Source: Oidiodendron maius Zn | Taxonomy: Eukaryota; Ascomycota; Leotiomycetes; Myxotrichaceae | Direction of reading: 5' to 3' | Assembly: GCA_000827325.1 (NCBI GenBank) | Contig: KN832901.1 | Span: forward strand, 1 to 64,000 | DNA: 64,000 nucleotides | Shown: positions 1-11,309 of the stretch, piece after piece | How the letters are laid out: each line of letters starts with the position of its first letter | How positions within the stretch are numbered: the stretch's first letter is position 1 | Notes under the pieces: model-generated | What the model saw: only the letters and a program-made list of their open reading frames with translations | What the model was told of the DNA's origin: nothing | The model's database searches: none | Made by a program: the position numbers and the translations under genes

Positions 1-125
1 TTGTAATGGATGTATTCGGTAATCTTGAATGTGATATAGTCATCAATATCCTTGCTGGTAGCCTCTGCGCCGATTCCCTTTGGCCATCTCTCCCTCCCTG
101 CCTTTATCTCCTTCATCTCACTCAT
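1..125 (-). CDS. Start of an unidentified protein, cut by the left window edge
   Basis: An open frame begins with an ATG whose first base is 125 on the minus strand and stays open for about 41 codons to the window edge. A second in-frame ATG lies three codons on. The peptide is rich in Lys, Glu, Asp and Ile (a lysine/arginine-rich opening followed by an acidic stretch) and looks like coding sequence, but I do not recognise it. Upstream bases 126-627 would be its promoter; they hold a 52-base direct repeat and clustered GATA-type palindromes. The model rests on open frame and composition only, so it could be chance. Confidence 0.35.
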   Translation of the reverse strand, partial: MSEMKEIKAGRERWPKGIGAEATSKDIDDYITFKITEYIHY

Positions 126-151
126 TCTCAATGTCTTTTGCGTGATGGACG

Positions 152-237
152 CGAATCAAGGGCCTTCATGTGTTGAAAGGGGTTGATCCTTTGGATAACT
201 AGTCGAATCAAGGGCCTTCGTGATGAAAGGGGTTGAT
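152..237. repeat. Two-copy direct repeat
   Basis: A unit of about 34-36 bases starting CGAATCAAGGGCCTTC and ending GAAAGGGGTTGAT occurs at 152-187 and again at 204-237, a period of about 52 bases. The copies differ by a small indel and a few substitutions in the middle. It lies just upstream of the partial left-edge gene, so it falls in that gene's leader or proximal promoter. Confidence 0.85.
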
Positions 238-336
238 GTTGACTGATATCCTTTAGCAAGTAACGTCTGGCAGAAGCCTCCTAGGATGGGACTGTTAGAT
301 ATCACTTCTCTTCAAAGTAACACGAGCTCCTGATCT

Positions 337-386
337 GTGATATCACTGATCAGTGTTTGTATCACTCCGGTGATACTGCATATGCA
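337..386. promoter_or_regulatory. Cluster of palindromes containing GATA-type sites
   Basis: Four symmetrical elements occur within 50 bases: GTGATATCAC (337-346), CACTGATCAGTG (344-355, overlapping), TATCAC-TCCG-GTGATA (360-375), and TGCATATGCA (377-386). Three of the four contain TATCA/TGATA or a close variant. Fungal GATA zinc-finger regulators of the AreA/NIT2 type bind paired GATA sites, so a nitrogen- or iron-regulated promoter is a reasonable inference for the minus-strand gene starting at 125. No binding evidence is available from sequence alone. Confidence 0.4.
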
Positions 387-627
387 ATATAGGGTCAAAA
401 AGGTTGGTTGAATTAGTTGTTTTTGTTCTAAAGGTAAGGCTACTGCCTTGCTATTAATATATTCGCTTTCCCGGTGTATTGTTCACCCATTCCATATAAG
501 TTGACCCGATCCGATTCGCCTTGGTTATACATTAATTGATACCACTTAGACATTAAAACCAAAAATTAAAATAATTTATCCATTTTATATGATACTGCAG
601 CTCTATGGCACATAAATATACTTTTAT

Positions 628-2424
628 TCAACCCCAAGTCTTAATCTCTTTCATGCTCCCATCCACATCCAAAGCCTTGTGCATATCGAAACTGTTCCAC
701 AGAAGATGAGGCTCATGTGCCCATCCCCTCCTCATACACTCAAATTCTGCCTTTTTCAAATAGTCTTCCAAGATAGGCTTATAATCAGGGTGTGCGCACT
801 TCTCAATTATCACAGCAGCTCTCTCTTTCGGGCTAAGGCCTCGTACATCAGCCAATCCTTGCTCTGTCACAACGACATCGAGGTCATGCTCAGTCTGGTC
901 AACGTGTGTGCACATCGGCACGATACAGCTTACACCATGCGGGTCGCTTTTTGAAGGACGCGTAGAGGGAGTATGCATGATGCTATACTTGGCGGAGCGG
1001 AGGAAATCCGCAGATCCTCCTATTCCATTCAACATTCGCGAGCCCATAACGCAGGTGCTATTGGCGTGGGCATAAATATCAACTTCAACAGGAGTGTTCA
1101 TGCCAATGACACCCAACCTCCGGATAATCTCGGGAGAATTAGAGACCTGCTGGGGACGGAGGAGAAGTTTGTCGTAGTAATTATCCCAGCCATCATAGAA
1201 GCGTTTAAAGCCATCTGGGGAGAAGCGGATTGATGTTGCTGTAGCGAAGTCCAGACGACCGGAGTCGAAGAGATCGAGGAAAGTGTCTTGCAACACCTCG
1301 GTCCAAACTTTCATGTTCTCGAATTTTGATTCTGCCAGCCCACCTATAACAGCATTGGCTATGTTTCCAATACCAGACTGAATCGGTAATAAGCCCTTGG
1401 GAAGACGGCCATGTTTTACTTCATGCTCAAGGAATTCTATGAGATGCCTTGCAATTCCTTGAGATTTGGCATCTGGAGGAGTGTTTGGTTGGGTTTGGTC
1501 CGCATAATCAGATTCCACTATAGCAACAATCTTCTCTGTATCGACGGGAATGGAGGTGGTCCCAATTCTATCTTCCGGCGCCATAATTAGATAGGGCTTC
1601 CGGTGAGGTGGAAGTTGAGTCATTGTTATATCGTGAAGCCCTTCAAATGACGGCATGGAAGTGTTAACTTCCACAACAATCTGCCGAAGCTTTGTCAGTC
1701 ACAGAGTCTGCCAACGAATATATATTCTTACTTTATCAGCCATTTGAATTAACTCGGGCGATGCTCCAACAGATGCTCCAGGAATAATTCCGCCATCTTC
1801 AGTAATTGCAGTGGCTTCCACAATAACGACGTCCAGATTTTTATTGCTCGGCCGATCTTTTGTATAGAAACCCTATATCGCACATCAGTGCCACCTTTTT
1901 CAAAACTCGGACAGGAGACTCACATAAACCAAGTCCACGGGAAACATCGACAAATGTTTGTCAAAGAACTTGATATTTGAGTTATTAATCCCTTTGGCGA
2001 TCTGTTTCCCAACTTGATGCGGACTTCGCCTTTCGATCATATTTAAAGCCGCCCACCGGTTCTCTGTTTCGGCCCCAGACGACGCACCAACAAAAAGAGA
2101 GTACTTCATCTTCCCTTGTAGGCCATTCTTCTCTACATGGTCAGCAAGCATCGTCGGGATCTTCCTGCAATCGCAACACATCAGTTGGCTCCCTGAAATC
2201 TTTACTCCAAGCCAGAGCAGATAAAGAACGTCCAGAAACCCCATAGGGAAAGGCTAAACACACTTGGGATATCCAACACCAGTAAACCCAGACCAGCCCA
2301 CATAGGCGCCATTTGGGAACAGCGGGAGCAGGTCCTCGGCGTGCGCCAGTTTCTTCAGCAGCGATGGCCGGCGAACACGAGCGGTCAGCTCTGCGGACGC
2401 TTTGAGGAGTGAAGAGGACGCCAT
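628..2424 (-). CDS. ach1: Acetyl-CoA hydrolase / CoA-transferase (Ach1)
   Basis: Four exons (2264-2424, 1924-2164, 1732-1872, 628-1680) give 531 residues, close to the 526 of yeast Ach1. Ach1-family enzymes move CoA between short-chain acyl-CoAs and acids in mitochondria, controlling acetate and propionyl-CoA balance (acu-8 in Neurospora). Seen in the sequence: an N-terminal [12 protein letters not shown] loop ending exon 1, the [10 protein letters not shown] stretch, a [14 protein letters not shown] segment, the VVEVN strand opening exon 4, a glycine-rich [10 protein letters not shown] loop, and the C-terminal [14 protein letters not shown] signature. All three introns have GT-AG ends and every junction restores family sequence (for example the split lysine codon at exon 1/2). 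The ATG at 2424 opens a basic, serine-rich N-terminus compatible with mitochondrial import. The gene looks intact. Confidence 0.96.
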
Positions 2425-2950
2425 TTTTCAAGTGATATTCACGGCATGGAGCACAATTGGTATTGCAATAGCTCTGATGATATCTTAGAGGGTCGAGCGT
2501 TTTATATATCTCATGACGTAAGGGCATTCCCGAGATAGCTCCAGGCTGCTTTGCCGCGGCTCATGTTTATGGCGTCAATTGGTTGACGTCGATGTGGATT
2601 CAAGTCCTGATGTGGAATGCTGTGTGAACATAAGGATATATCGTGCTTAGAATTCTTAATGTGAATGGTATTTGCTTGGTATGGAGTTAAGAATTAGGTG
2701 CTGTAATGAGGATACCCTTATATTATTGGAAACGTTGCGAGGCAGAGTGATTTGTGCTGAGAGCTCTCCCGCCTCGCCCAATCACCCGCATACTTGCAAG
2801 GTCAGGCTGAGCGCCAAGTTAGTAGGCTTTGCTAGTAGTATTATCCGTTCGTCCGAACAGGGGATACGCATTTTATAGTGGAACGTCTGCTTCAGAAATA
2901 ATATTCTCTATTGACGGACTTTTGTGGTATATCCCATTCCCGTGACTGTT
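2425..2950. other. Intergenic spacer, ach1 promoter side
   Basis: About 525 bases between the ach1 start and the ndc1 stop, both genes on the minus strand. It should carry the ach1 promoter and the ndc1 3' end. Short frames here lack coding character, and I see no distinct motif. Confidence 0.6.
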
Positions 2951-4952
2951 CTATTTACCTATTTCTGCCATTTCCCTTCCAACTCGTGCTGGCGTGGCCG
3001 CTTCTCTAGCCAGTCTCATTTCACTCTGGCTTAACCTTAGGTCCTCGCTATAATTACCAAACGCCTCGATTAACTCGGTCAATCCTGCTTTCAGAGCAGC
3101 CAGGATGGTGTCAACCTCTGGGCTCTCCCTCTTCTTCTCCACATCCGTCCAGTGGAATGGCAGGCTGATCTTAAATGCCTCCAGTTTCGTTACACTAGCT
3201 GTGAGGGTCTGAATAATAAGCTTCACATCCCTCTGTACGTTGCCATATTTGTCTTCTGAAAGACTGCACACAGCGAATCTCGTCAATGACTCGATGGCAT
3301 CAACTATTATTCCAACATCTCCGTATGGTGAGCCTAGAACAACGGCAGAAATCCTGCGCCTGTACTCTTGCCGGAACGGCCAGCCGAAACTAGATTGTAT
3401 GAATCGAAGTGCCCTCTCCTTGAATAGCCCGGTGACACCATTTGCGTCTATTTCTTTCCTCTGCTCGGGAGTGAGCACAGCGCTTTCTGCCCTTGCAAGA
3501 AGTTTCTTGGTATTGGGCGAAGAACCCGGTGGGGACTGTCCATGAGCTTTAGCATAGGAGCCTACAGCCTGGGCAACGCCCTTGTTTTTGGTGTTTGGAG
3601 CCGTGAATATGTCTCCAGATTGCTTCAACCCATCCTTCAAGGGTTGGCTCAAACGAGGTAATGGTGTGATAGTCTCTTCCTTTCCCTGCTTCATAGCAAC
3701 AGGCGGTGCTTGAAACTCAGCGATGCGCGTTTCAATACCCTTAATAACTTCTATACATACTGCAAGTATCTGCGACCAAGCAGCTCCCCCCTTTCGGTCA
3801 ATGTCTTCGAAGATCATTTTTCGGCGGCCCTGAAAACGCTTCGCAATATAAACGAGCTCCCAGAAAGCGAAAGCCTATTAGAGGTCAGCTGAAATGAATG
3901 TGGATAATTTACAACGGCAACCTACTCTTGTCTGCAGCTTCTTCCCTTTCAATCCAGTTAATAAACTCCCGTTTGGATCCTTTGATTCGTAGGTGATAGG
4001 TCTGTCGTTTTTCAATGGCGCTTGTGCCACATAAGCTGAGAAAGCAGCATTCCCGACTTCCCAAAGCATAACAAGCAGAAATCCAGCCGCGACTGTCCTC
4101 GCCAAAACGCTCCAGTGAAAGGGCCGAGTAGCGGGAAGAGCGCTGGACTTGGGTAGATTCCAGAATATCTTAGCGAAGGAGCGTGTGAAGCTCCATGCAA
4201 AACTCCTGATCGTCAACGAGTAGATGAAAGGAGATATGACGGCCATGCCGATAGCACGAGATAGGGCGTTTGTAACCAACGCGGGTATCCTCGTCTTCAA
4301 TTGTACGTAAGGAGGTATATTTGATGTCTCTACCTGCTCAGATGGGGCCTCAGGAGTGGCCTTCGTAGCCGGCATGTCAATTTTGTCGTAGTCGTAAAAA
4401 AGGTGGATTCCTGTCTGCAGTAATGCAACGAAAATCAGGTAGGAGGTCAGGTATATGGGTTTCTCATTCAGCACCCGTCGATCTGTCCAGTGGGGTTGCT
4501 TTATCCTGTTAAGATCTGCCTCTGGAGGTGCTGACCAGATATATATTTCGCTGAAGAGGTAGGCTGAGAGTAGGTACCACATTGCAGTCTGGACGGTCTC
4601 GAGTCGAGCCGCATATCGTGTAAAGGTTTGGTAAGCAGAGTAAGAGGTTCGGAAGCCTACGTGTAGCTGGGCGACTCGAAGAATAAATATCATGAAGGCG
4701 GGAATGAAAAGAAGGCCGGCTCTTATGCCGGCTCTTCCAAGTGGAAACCAGGTCCATATGACTGTGAGCAAATTAGAGCGCGTCACACATGAAGGTGTCC
4801 AACGGGAGATACATACAGGAGTTCCATTCTCCAACGTAAACTGCCTCCGCATAGCAGAGCGCAAAAAGTGCCGCTGTAGCCCTCGCAAACCGCCTGTGCA
4901 AGGCTGGGGTCAGGAAGTCCTTGTATGGACGGATCCTGGGCGGTGGAGGCAT
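2951..4952 (-). CDS. ndc1: Nucleoporin Ndc1, pore membrane protein
   Basis: Three exons (4817-4952, 3926-4761, 2951-3874) encode 631 residues. Ndc1 anchors the nuclear pore complex, and in yeasts the spindle pole body, in the nuclear envelope. The N-terminus carries the fungal Ndc1 opening (RPYKDFLTPALHRRFARA), followed by several hydrophobic membrane segments over roughly residues 20-280. The C-terminal half is soluble and helical, as expected for the pore-facing domain; it starts near FAFWELVYIAKRF at the exon 2/3 junction. Splice joins restore WNSFIWTWFPLG at exon 1/2. The start ATG at 4952 is the first in frame with the conserved motif. It is divergent from the syntaxin gene, 519 bases away. 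The low conservation usual for Ndc1 leaves small uncertainty in exon ends. Confidence 0.9.
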
Positions 4953-5471
4953 CTTGTGCAGTAGGGTGCTCGAAAGCTCTGTTTCTTGGAGGTAGCGACC
5001 GTATTTATTGAAGACACCGCTGGTCAGTTTACGCAATGAATCATGCCATCTGGTTGTTGTAATGTTGAAGAATCGGATGATAATAGTCTGTTGACATTCT
5101 GGTTTCCTAGCAAAATAAATGCAGCTGCGGTTGGTGACGCGAGGAAGCTCCAACCTCAGCTAGGCGGTACTTACCACGATCGATAATGTAGCCACGCTCT
5201 ACGAAGATTCAGATGGCTTGCCGATTCCCGTCTCTGGGCTAGCACACTGTATAGTAAATTAGATAATTATGTTCTCACTTTCTTGGGTTATTAAACAGTC
5301 TTGTCAAATATGTATTTAAGCCTGAGGCATGAATCCAGGCTCGCTTAGCCGGGTTCCTGAGTGTCGCAGCAGCTGGTTGACGTACCTCTTGGGTCACTAG
5401 GCAGGACATACAACGTACAACAACAAGAACAAGAACGTTATTCAGTTCGCCTTCTACTCTTTGCTGCTGCC
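4953..5471. promoter_or_regulatory. Divergent promoter region, ndc1 / pep12
   Basis: This 519-base spacer separates the start codons of ndc1 (minus) and the syntaxin gene (plus), so it must serve both. Just ahead of the syntaxin ATG is an AC/AAG-rich leader (5411-5440). No other strong element was recognised. Confidence 0.55.
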
Positions 5472-6340
5472 ATGTCTTTCGATCACTTATCATCGCTGGA
5501 ATCCCAGCCGACCAACATAAGACGTCAAGATGACCCTCAATACGCCGACGATCCAGAGTTCCAGCGCTTGTCACAAGAGCTGATGTCGAAGCTGCTCTCA
5601 TTAGGCGGCAACGTGTCGAAGCTCCAGAACCAGATTGCGCTGCTGGGGACCAAGAGGGAGACGGATAGAGTGCGGGAGAGAGTGCAGACTCTGTTGGAAG
5701 AGTTGAAGGATAGCTTCAAGGATGTTGGGGAGGGCGTCAAGAAGATACAGAGTTGGGACGATGTCAGCGTAAGTCCCAAACGAATACCAGCGAGTGATAT
5801 CATTTACTAATTCAGTAAACCAAGCCGTCGCAGAAGTTAACACAACGAAAAATTGTCCGCGAGTTCCAGGCGAACCTCACAACATTCCAGGGCGTGCAAC
5901 GCCAGGCCCTCGAGAAGGAGAGATCGACTGCCTCCGCGGCCCGAGCAGCATTAGAAGAGCAGCCTGCACATGGAGAAGAAGCAACCGGCCAAGCTGGCCA
6001 GCAACAATCTCAAGAGCAGCTGCGGCTGGCTTCGCAAGATGAGGTCGAGTTCCAAGAGTCCTTAATCGTCGAGCGGGAGGCGGAGATCCGGAATATCGAG
6101 CAGGGTGTAACCGAGCTGAACGAGCTGTTCCGAGACGTTGCCCACATTGTGACCGAGCAGGGCGAGGTGCTAGATATGATAGAGCAGAACGTCGATAACA
6201 CAAGGACCGATACGAGGGCCGCTGACCAGGAGCTGAGGAGCGCGTCACGGTATCAGAGGAATGCTCGATCGAAGGCATGCATTCTGTTACTGATCTTGGC
6301 GGTCATCCTCACCATTGTTATTCTGGCTGCTCTTTCGTGA
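5472..6340 (+). CDS. pep12: Qa-SNARE syntaxin, Pep12 type
   Basis: Two exons (5472-5768, 5834-6340) encode 267 residues. Pep12-type syntaxins drive fusion of Golgi-derived vesicles with late endosomes/prevacuolar compartments. Residues about 25-120 form the N-terminal three-helix (Habc) domain with FQRLSQEL and KLTQRKIVREFQ. The SNARE motif spans about 175-240 and includes the central-layer glutamine in HIVTEQGEVLDMIEQNV. A single hydrophobic tail anchor ends the protein (about 250-266), preceded by basic residues. The acceptor at 5833 is used because the nearer AG at 5815 would put TAA in frame; a TACTAA branch-point-like site lies at about 5806. Pep12 is preferred over plasma-membrane Sso1 because of the KLTQ..REFQ core; the subtype is inferred. 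Confidence 0.88.
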
Positions 6341-7632
6341 TATTTGGACTGGTCATGATTATCTTCCTTGTTCGGCGTCGTGGAGTTTCAGGTGCTTCGG
6401 ACATACCATCTTCCGTCAGAGAGGCCATCTGCTTTCATACAGGTCTACGCGAACAGCTTGAACAGATTATAATATAACACTCTTGAGATACCGAGGTGTT
6501 GTCTATTGTCTAATGTGTTTGACGCGTATGCTGTTCCTCTGTTATATTGTAACTTGCGTCTAGATTTCATTCCAGACTGAAATAGAAGAACCCTATACCA
6601 AACTAAAGCAAAATAACCATTAAATTCAGAGCATATATCATTTCATTTCATTTCATCCAACCTCTTTCTTCTTTACTCTCTTGGATGATATTAAAACCCC
6701 CCGGGGATGACACCACCAGCGCCAGGCTCCCTCCCATTTAGGCTCAGGTGGTGTGCCTAAGTCAGCCCAGGACGAATCTACGTATACATCTACCCAACCA
6801 CATGGTATGACAAATGCCGGCCTTTAATGTGGCTTCAGGGCCTAACCAGAAAATCTTTGACTATGATTTTAGTAGATCTCCAAGGCGCTATGAAGGAGGG
6901 CATAAAAGCTCTCTTAATCAAGGACAAGCCAAAGATACACTACGCGTTTTACACACATTATTCAGTCGCGCAACGGTAATATTTATCTGCTGCTTATTTG
7001 TCTGCTCGATATTTCTCTCCTCTGTTACTTGCTTTCATCTCTGAGGTTTTCGCATTTTAGATAGAAAAACAGCTGCTCTTTCCCTTCAGTTCCCTCGTCA
7101 AATTACACAAGACTGCGCTCTCCCAAAGTCTCCCCTCGTAGAAGAGAATCGGTAATAGCCGCCAACCTAGCCAGAGAAACGTTTCCACCTTCGCCCCCGC
7201 CCTTTATAATACACCGTTCCGTTTTATATTCCGCCAGCACTGTAGTCAAAAGAGTTTTTTGATAAAGGTGCAAACCGTGTCCTCTAGGTGTTCCGTATAT
7301 CCAACAAATTTCGGCGAGCCTTTCCCAGCCCGCTGCGCCGTTCAGTCTATTCCAGCAAGCCAGTTCTAATTCTGTCACCAAAACACCTCCAACAAAGGAA
7401 ATCAGGCCGGCGAGAGTGTAGACCAAGCCGGCCTGAAATTCAATAGTGATTACTGAGTAAAATAGGAAATCGCTGTCCAAGGAGTGTAGCTTGCTAAGGA
7501 GCGTGGGGTATCTAATTGTAACAATAATGAAAAGTAGCGGCGTGCGTAAAAGCCGTCGTAATATCGTAAGGTCTTGTTATAGAACCAAAAACACATTAGA
7601 AAATAGGCCGTGGGGCTCCGTCTATGCGCTAT
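6341..7632. other. Convergent spacer after pep12
   Basis: About 1.3 kb between two converging genes. It includes a (CATTT)3 run near 6639-6655 and AT-rich 3' flanks. A minus-strand frame at 7103-7480 opens only with TTG, has no ATG start and no recognised family, so I do not call it a gene. Confidence 0.55.
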
Positions 7633-9301
7633 TTAGAGCTTCCCGAGTGAGACGGGGAATTTCTCCGTGAGAAATTTGAAGAGCTTGGACTTCTTGCTGG
7701 GTGTGTATCGCAGTTGCGCCGCGACCTGTACCATAGGTCCGACAATGTCTTCGTCCCCGAGCTGGGGGAACTTGCCATCGCTTCGGGGGTCATTAAGCGA
7801 TGGGATCTTGGTCATAATGTTGCGGCTGCCGTCGCTGAGAGTAGTGTGTTTCAACCGCGCGAATGCATCGGATGAGCTCTCGGAAGTATTCTTAATGGTG
7901 AGGTCGTTGTTTTTCCTCCAAGCTGCGTCGATCAAAGCCCATTTCTGTTCGGTCAGCTTGTACGTCTTAGATGTGGCACCATAGTGCTCCCCAGTTCGTA
8001 CGAGGTGCCTAGTGTAGTTGCACCTAGCCAGATCCCAATTGGCGCGCAACTGCCGACAAGCTTCGAGGTCAAAGTTATCAGGCATATAAGGCTCTGGGTA
8101 GATGGTGAAGTTGGCGTGGCCTAATTTATTCGCCCATTCATCATCAGGATCGGCGATGACAATGCCTGGGAACTCAGAAGAGGGGGTGAGTTGTCCAGAC
8201 CAGTTGAGGTTCGTGCGATGAAATGACGAGACAGAGGGTTTGGTACTGAGAGGCGGCGATGGCAATCCGACCAGCTGTGAAGCAATAGGATCGATGCCAT
8301 GTCCAGAATCAGAAAGGGGGTCGTCGCTTGGTTCCGCCACCGAAGGGGATTGAAGGGGCGACTGAATCGGCGGGATCCGAGAAATACCCGAAGAATCTGT
8401 CATCAGGGGAGGGAGAAGAGGCGTGGTTGCCATGCGTTCAGGGGGATCTTCGCCACACCCATTGGCCTTCTCGACGTCAATGGGGGTGACGGGGATGAGA
8501 TCCTCGTGGCTGTCGTATATACTTCTTGTCGGGGTTGGGGCGACTTGAGGTTCGAAGGAGTTCTGTCTCACCAGTCGGGTCGACCTCGACATCGACGATG
8601 AACGACTTGAGGCACCGAGCGAGGCAGAAATATCTCGCAGAGACTCGGAGTTGACCGATGGTGGACCTCCCTCTCTTCTCAGTCGCCATCTCCGAGAGAA
8701 AGAAGGAAATTTCGTCCCAAAGCGTGTCGCAAGCTCAGTCAGTGGCGACTCGGCCGCCCTTCTCCTCTTGACTGCAGGAAACTCGTCGTCACTGAAGAAA
8801 CTGTCGACAAGGTCATAATCATACTCCTGCTTCGATGGTAGAAGTCCTGCGCTTTGCACCTCACGGTGAGCGCAATATGGGTGATCACCTGTAAAGAATA
8901 AGAATTAGCTTTGCCACAGCTTTCTTGCCGTTGTTGCACTTACATAAACAATCGTAGAGCGGGCGGGCATCCTCGAACATATTGAAATCCTCCTCTTTCT
9001 CTTGGATCTCTTCAATCACGTCGGGTAAACTCCGCTTACTCGCCTTCGCGATGAACGACGGGGAAGCAGGGCTATCGGCGACAACAGAGGCGTGGTACGT
9101 CGACTCGATCGAGGAGGCGGAGCTGGGGTATCTCATATGTCGAGCGGAGAAGGTGGGAGTGACTGGTGAGGCTGCTTCGGAAGTAGATGAGGTGTGTGTA
9201 TGTGAGGTTGCAAGGTCCACTTCCGAGTCCGACATGCTCTCCCGCTTCCTGCGCTCCTCCACCAGCTGCGGTAGTAATAGTGGCTTCAGTTTCGGTGACA
9301 T
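7633..9301 (-). CDS. Ser/Pro-rich fungal protein of unknown function
   Basis: Two exons (8944-9301 and 7633-8888) give 537 residues. I do not recognise a family. Seen: a basic opening (SPKLKPLLLPQLVEERRKRE), a long Ser/Thr/Pro-rich disordered first half with many possible phosphorylation sites, and a short acidic helix (DVIEEIQEKEEDFNMFEDA). The exon junction falls in a cysteine/histidine patch (YDCLCDHPYCAHRE) that could bind a metal, and a more ordered C-terminal part contains LEACRQLRANWDLARCNYTRHL. The join at TTAT|GT is supported by GTAAGT and TTTACAG. The ATG at 9301 is chosen because longer frames upstream start only with TTG. A six-residue upstream ORF precedes it. Its composition resembles cytoplasmic signalling or transcription-linked proteins, but that is only an impression. 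Confidence 0.75.
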
Positions 9302-11309
9302 TATGGGTCGATGTTGCGCTGGGTGCGCGCGAAGTTGTGGTGTGGATCGCGTTTTCAAAGGTTTGTTGACGACATCTTGAACTCTTTTATGGTTGTTTTT
9401 CTTTGTCGCGTCGAGTGTTGATGAGTCGAGCTGATCAGTTGATCCGGGGGAGATTGCGTCTTCGCAGTCTTGTCATACGTGGTCGAGGATCGCTGGAGAG
9501 GGGAGGTGAGTTCGGACGGTCCACGTAGGTCGTGATCCCAGGGCTCGAATGTGATTCTGCGAGGACCTGATTCCACCACCAATCAGACTCTGCAAGCTCG
9601 CATTGCAGCCACTTGTATAGGTGGGGTTTGTGCCTGTGGCGCGGGGGTCGGATTCTGAAGAACTCACCAGATTTGGAGGCCGGTGGGCGCGCAGCAAGCA
9701 CGCTGTTGTACGTTGGGACGATGCTAGACGGTATCGTTGCAGAAGAGGACGATGCACACGACTTCGTAGAAGAAGAGAGAAGAGAATCGCCCACGGCGGC
9801 GGGTCGGAGCTAAGGGCACACTGACCGTTGGGCTTCCTTCGTCTCTGGGAGAATGCAACGGGCCCGGGACCCGCTCTCTGCGTGTGCTGGATTTCTTGGT
9901 AAGCTAGGAAGCTGGCCTACCGGGGTCCCGGGCAACGGTGTAACTGTACAGGGCGCTGGGCTTGCACGATGGACCAGCCGGGAAGGTTTCCTGTCTCTCC
10001 GATCAGGACTGGCTCTGCGTAGCTGGCTCTCTGGCCCTGTGCCCTAGACTTCGCAGAGTAAGGTGTTCCGTCCTGGCAACACGGCTCTGGGTCGCGGCCT
10101 TCCTGCCGACTGACAGCGAGGATGATTGGATTCCCTACGCTCTTTTCTCCTCGCCGTACAGCAGCCGAACGCACCTGGCGAAACGCCTTCTTTCTCCACT
10201 CCGACCGCCTGCGCGCGGTGGGGGCTGGTCCCCTGCGGCAGGTACCGTATGGAGCCAGCAAGGAGCTACCGTCAGCAACAGGAATTCCGCCCGGGTACCT
10301 GCACCGTTGTGTTCTTGCGCGTGGTCAGAATGGCGGGTGAGAGGGCAACCAGCACCAGCGGACAGAGGGCTGACGGCATCGGCAGTTATGCGTGGTCGTC
10401 CGAAGTGTGCAAAGGGCTACATGCGGGGAGTGTCGATGGCAATCCTCTAGAGCAGAGAGCAAGAGCTTCTGCCTGTCTCATGGGGGAGAGAAAAAAAATT
10501 ATCCCACCCGCGGAGATAGAATCCCGGAGGAGCCATCCAGACTCCACCAGCCCGGAGTTTGTCTGGTTAGTCATCAACTAATCTATTCCTCAGGCCAGAG
10601 CTGGATTGCTAAGGCCCCGACAGCATTCCAGACCGCATCCCCCCATTTTTCGTACCAGCGTTCGGAGGCCCTCCCGTGTTCCTAGCTCATCGTGCATCCC
10701 TCTTCGGGTAAGACAGAACAAAACAAAAACAAAGAAAAATGCTGGATGATATCGCATTGCCAAAGAGACAGGTTACGGAGTACAGTAATAGCATCAATTG
10801 CAGGCGTGTCGCGTCGATTGCCTCTTTCGGCACATCCAGCAGTTTCCTCGGACCTCGCTCGCGCTCGTCATCCTGCCAAGTGCAATGAAAACCTATGGCG
10901 CTTGTGCGGAGGCTGTACCTCTCCCACCCCCGCCGGGTCGGGCGGACGGTACGTTCAACGTGGTAACAGGGTGTTGGCCTGGGCTGGCCGTTAATATATC
11001 TGATCGGGTGGGATGACGTTGCCGAGGGATTCGGGTTGGGAACACGCTCAGACTGGTGCACATGTTATGCAAAGACAAAAGAGGCTGGCAGCGATTCGTT
11101 CACGTCGTGTAATTCCTAATTTCTATGCTGTGTTGCCCGTCTATGTGATTATCGCGCATATAGCTCGACGAGTTTGTGCAGGTACATGCAGAAACTGGGT
11201 CTTCAAGAGGTTTTGACTTGCTGACCCTGCTGGGGATGCCCGTTGCTCACCCTCAAAAAACAGGAAACAGGATGAACACCCCAGCCCCTCTTTCTCTAGA
11301 ACCCCGATC
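9302..11309. other. Gene-poor 2-kb stretch
   Basis: This lies between the start of the Ser/Pro-rich gene and the stop of pnk1, both minus, so it holds the promoter and leader of the former and the 3' end of the latter. Frames on both strands around 9.9-11.2 kb are up to about 160 codons but overlap each other, have random composition and lack any family signature. I see no mobile element or RNA gene. Confidence 0.6.
9355..9375 (-). promoter_or_regulatory. Short upstream ORF before the Ser/Pro-rich gene
   Basis: An ATG at 9375 on the minus strand opens a six-codon frame (MSSTNL, then stop) that ends 53 bases before the main ATG at 9301. If the transcript starts upstream, this mini-ORF could reduce translation of the main frame. 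Transcript ends are not known from sequence. Confidence 0.35.

Larger units (their letters stand above)
126..627. other. Gene-free spacer between the partial left gene and ach1
   Basis: No coding frame was found. It is the 3' flank of ach1 and the probable promoter of the partial gene at the left edge. It holds the direct repeat at 152-237 and the palindrome cluster at 337-386, and is AT-rich from about 470 to 620. Confidence 0.6.

Noticed and set aside
7103-7480. Minus-strand frame with a hydrophobic start
   Set aside because: It begins with TTG, contains no ATG start, and no splice model gives a recognised protein.
9853-10685. Several overlapping frames of 60-160 codons
   Set aside because: They overlap on both strands, have random composition and no shared signature.
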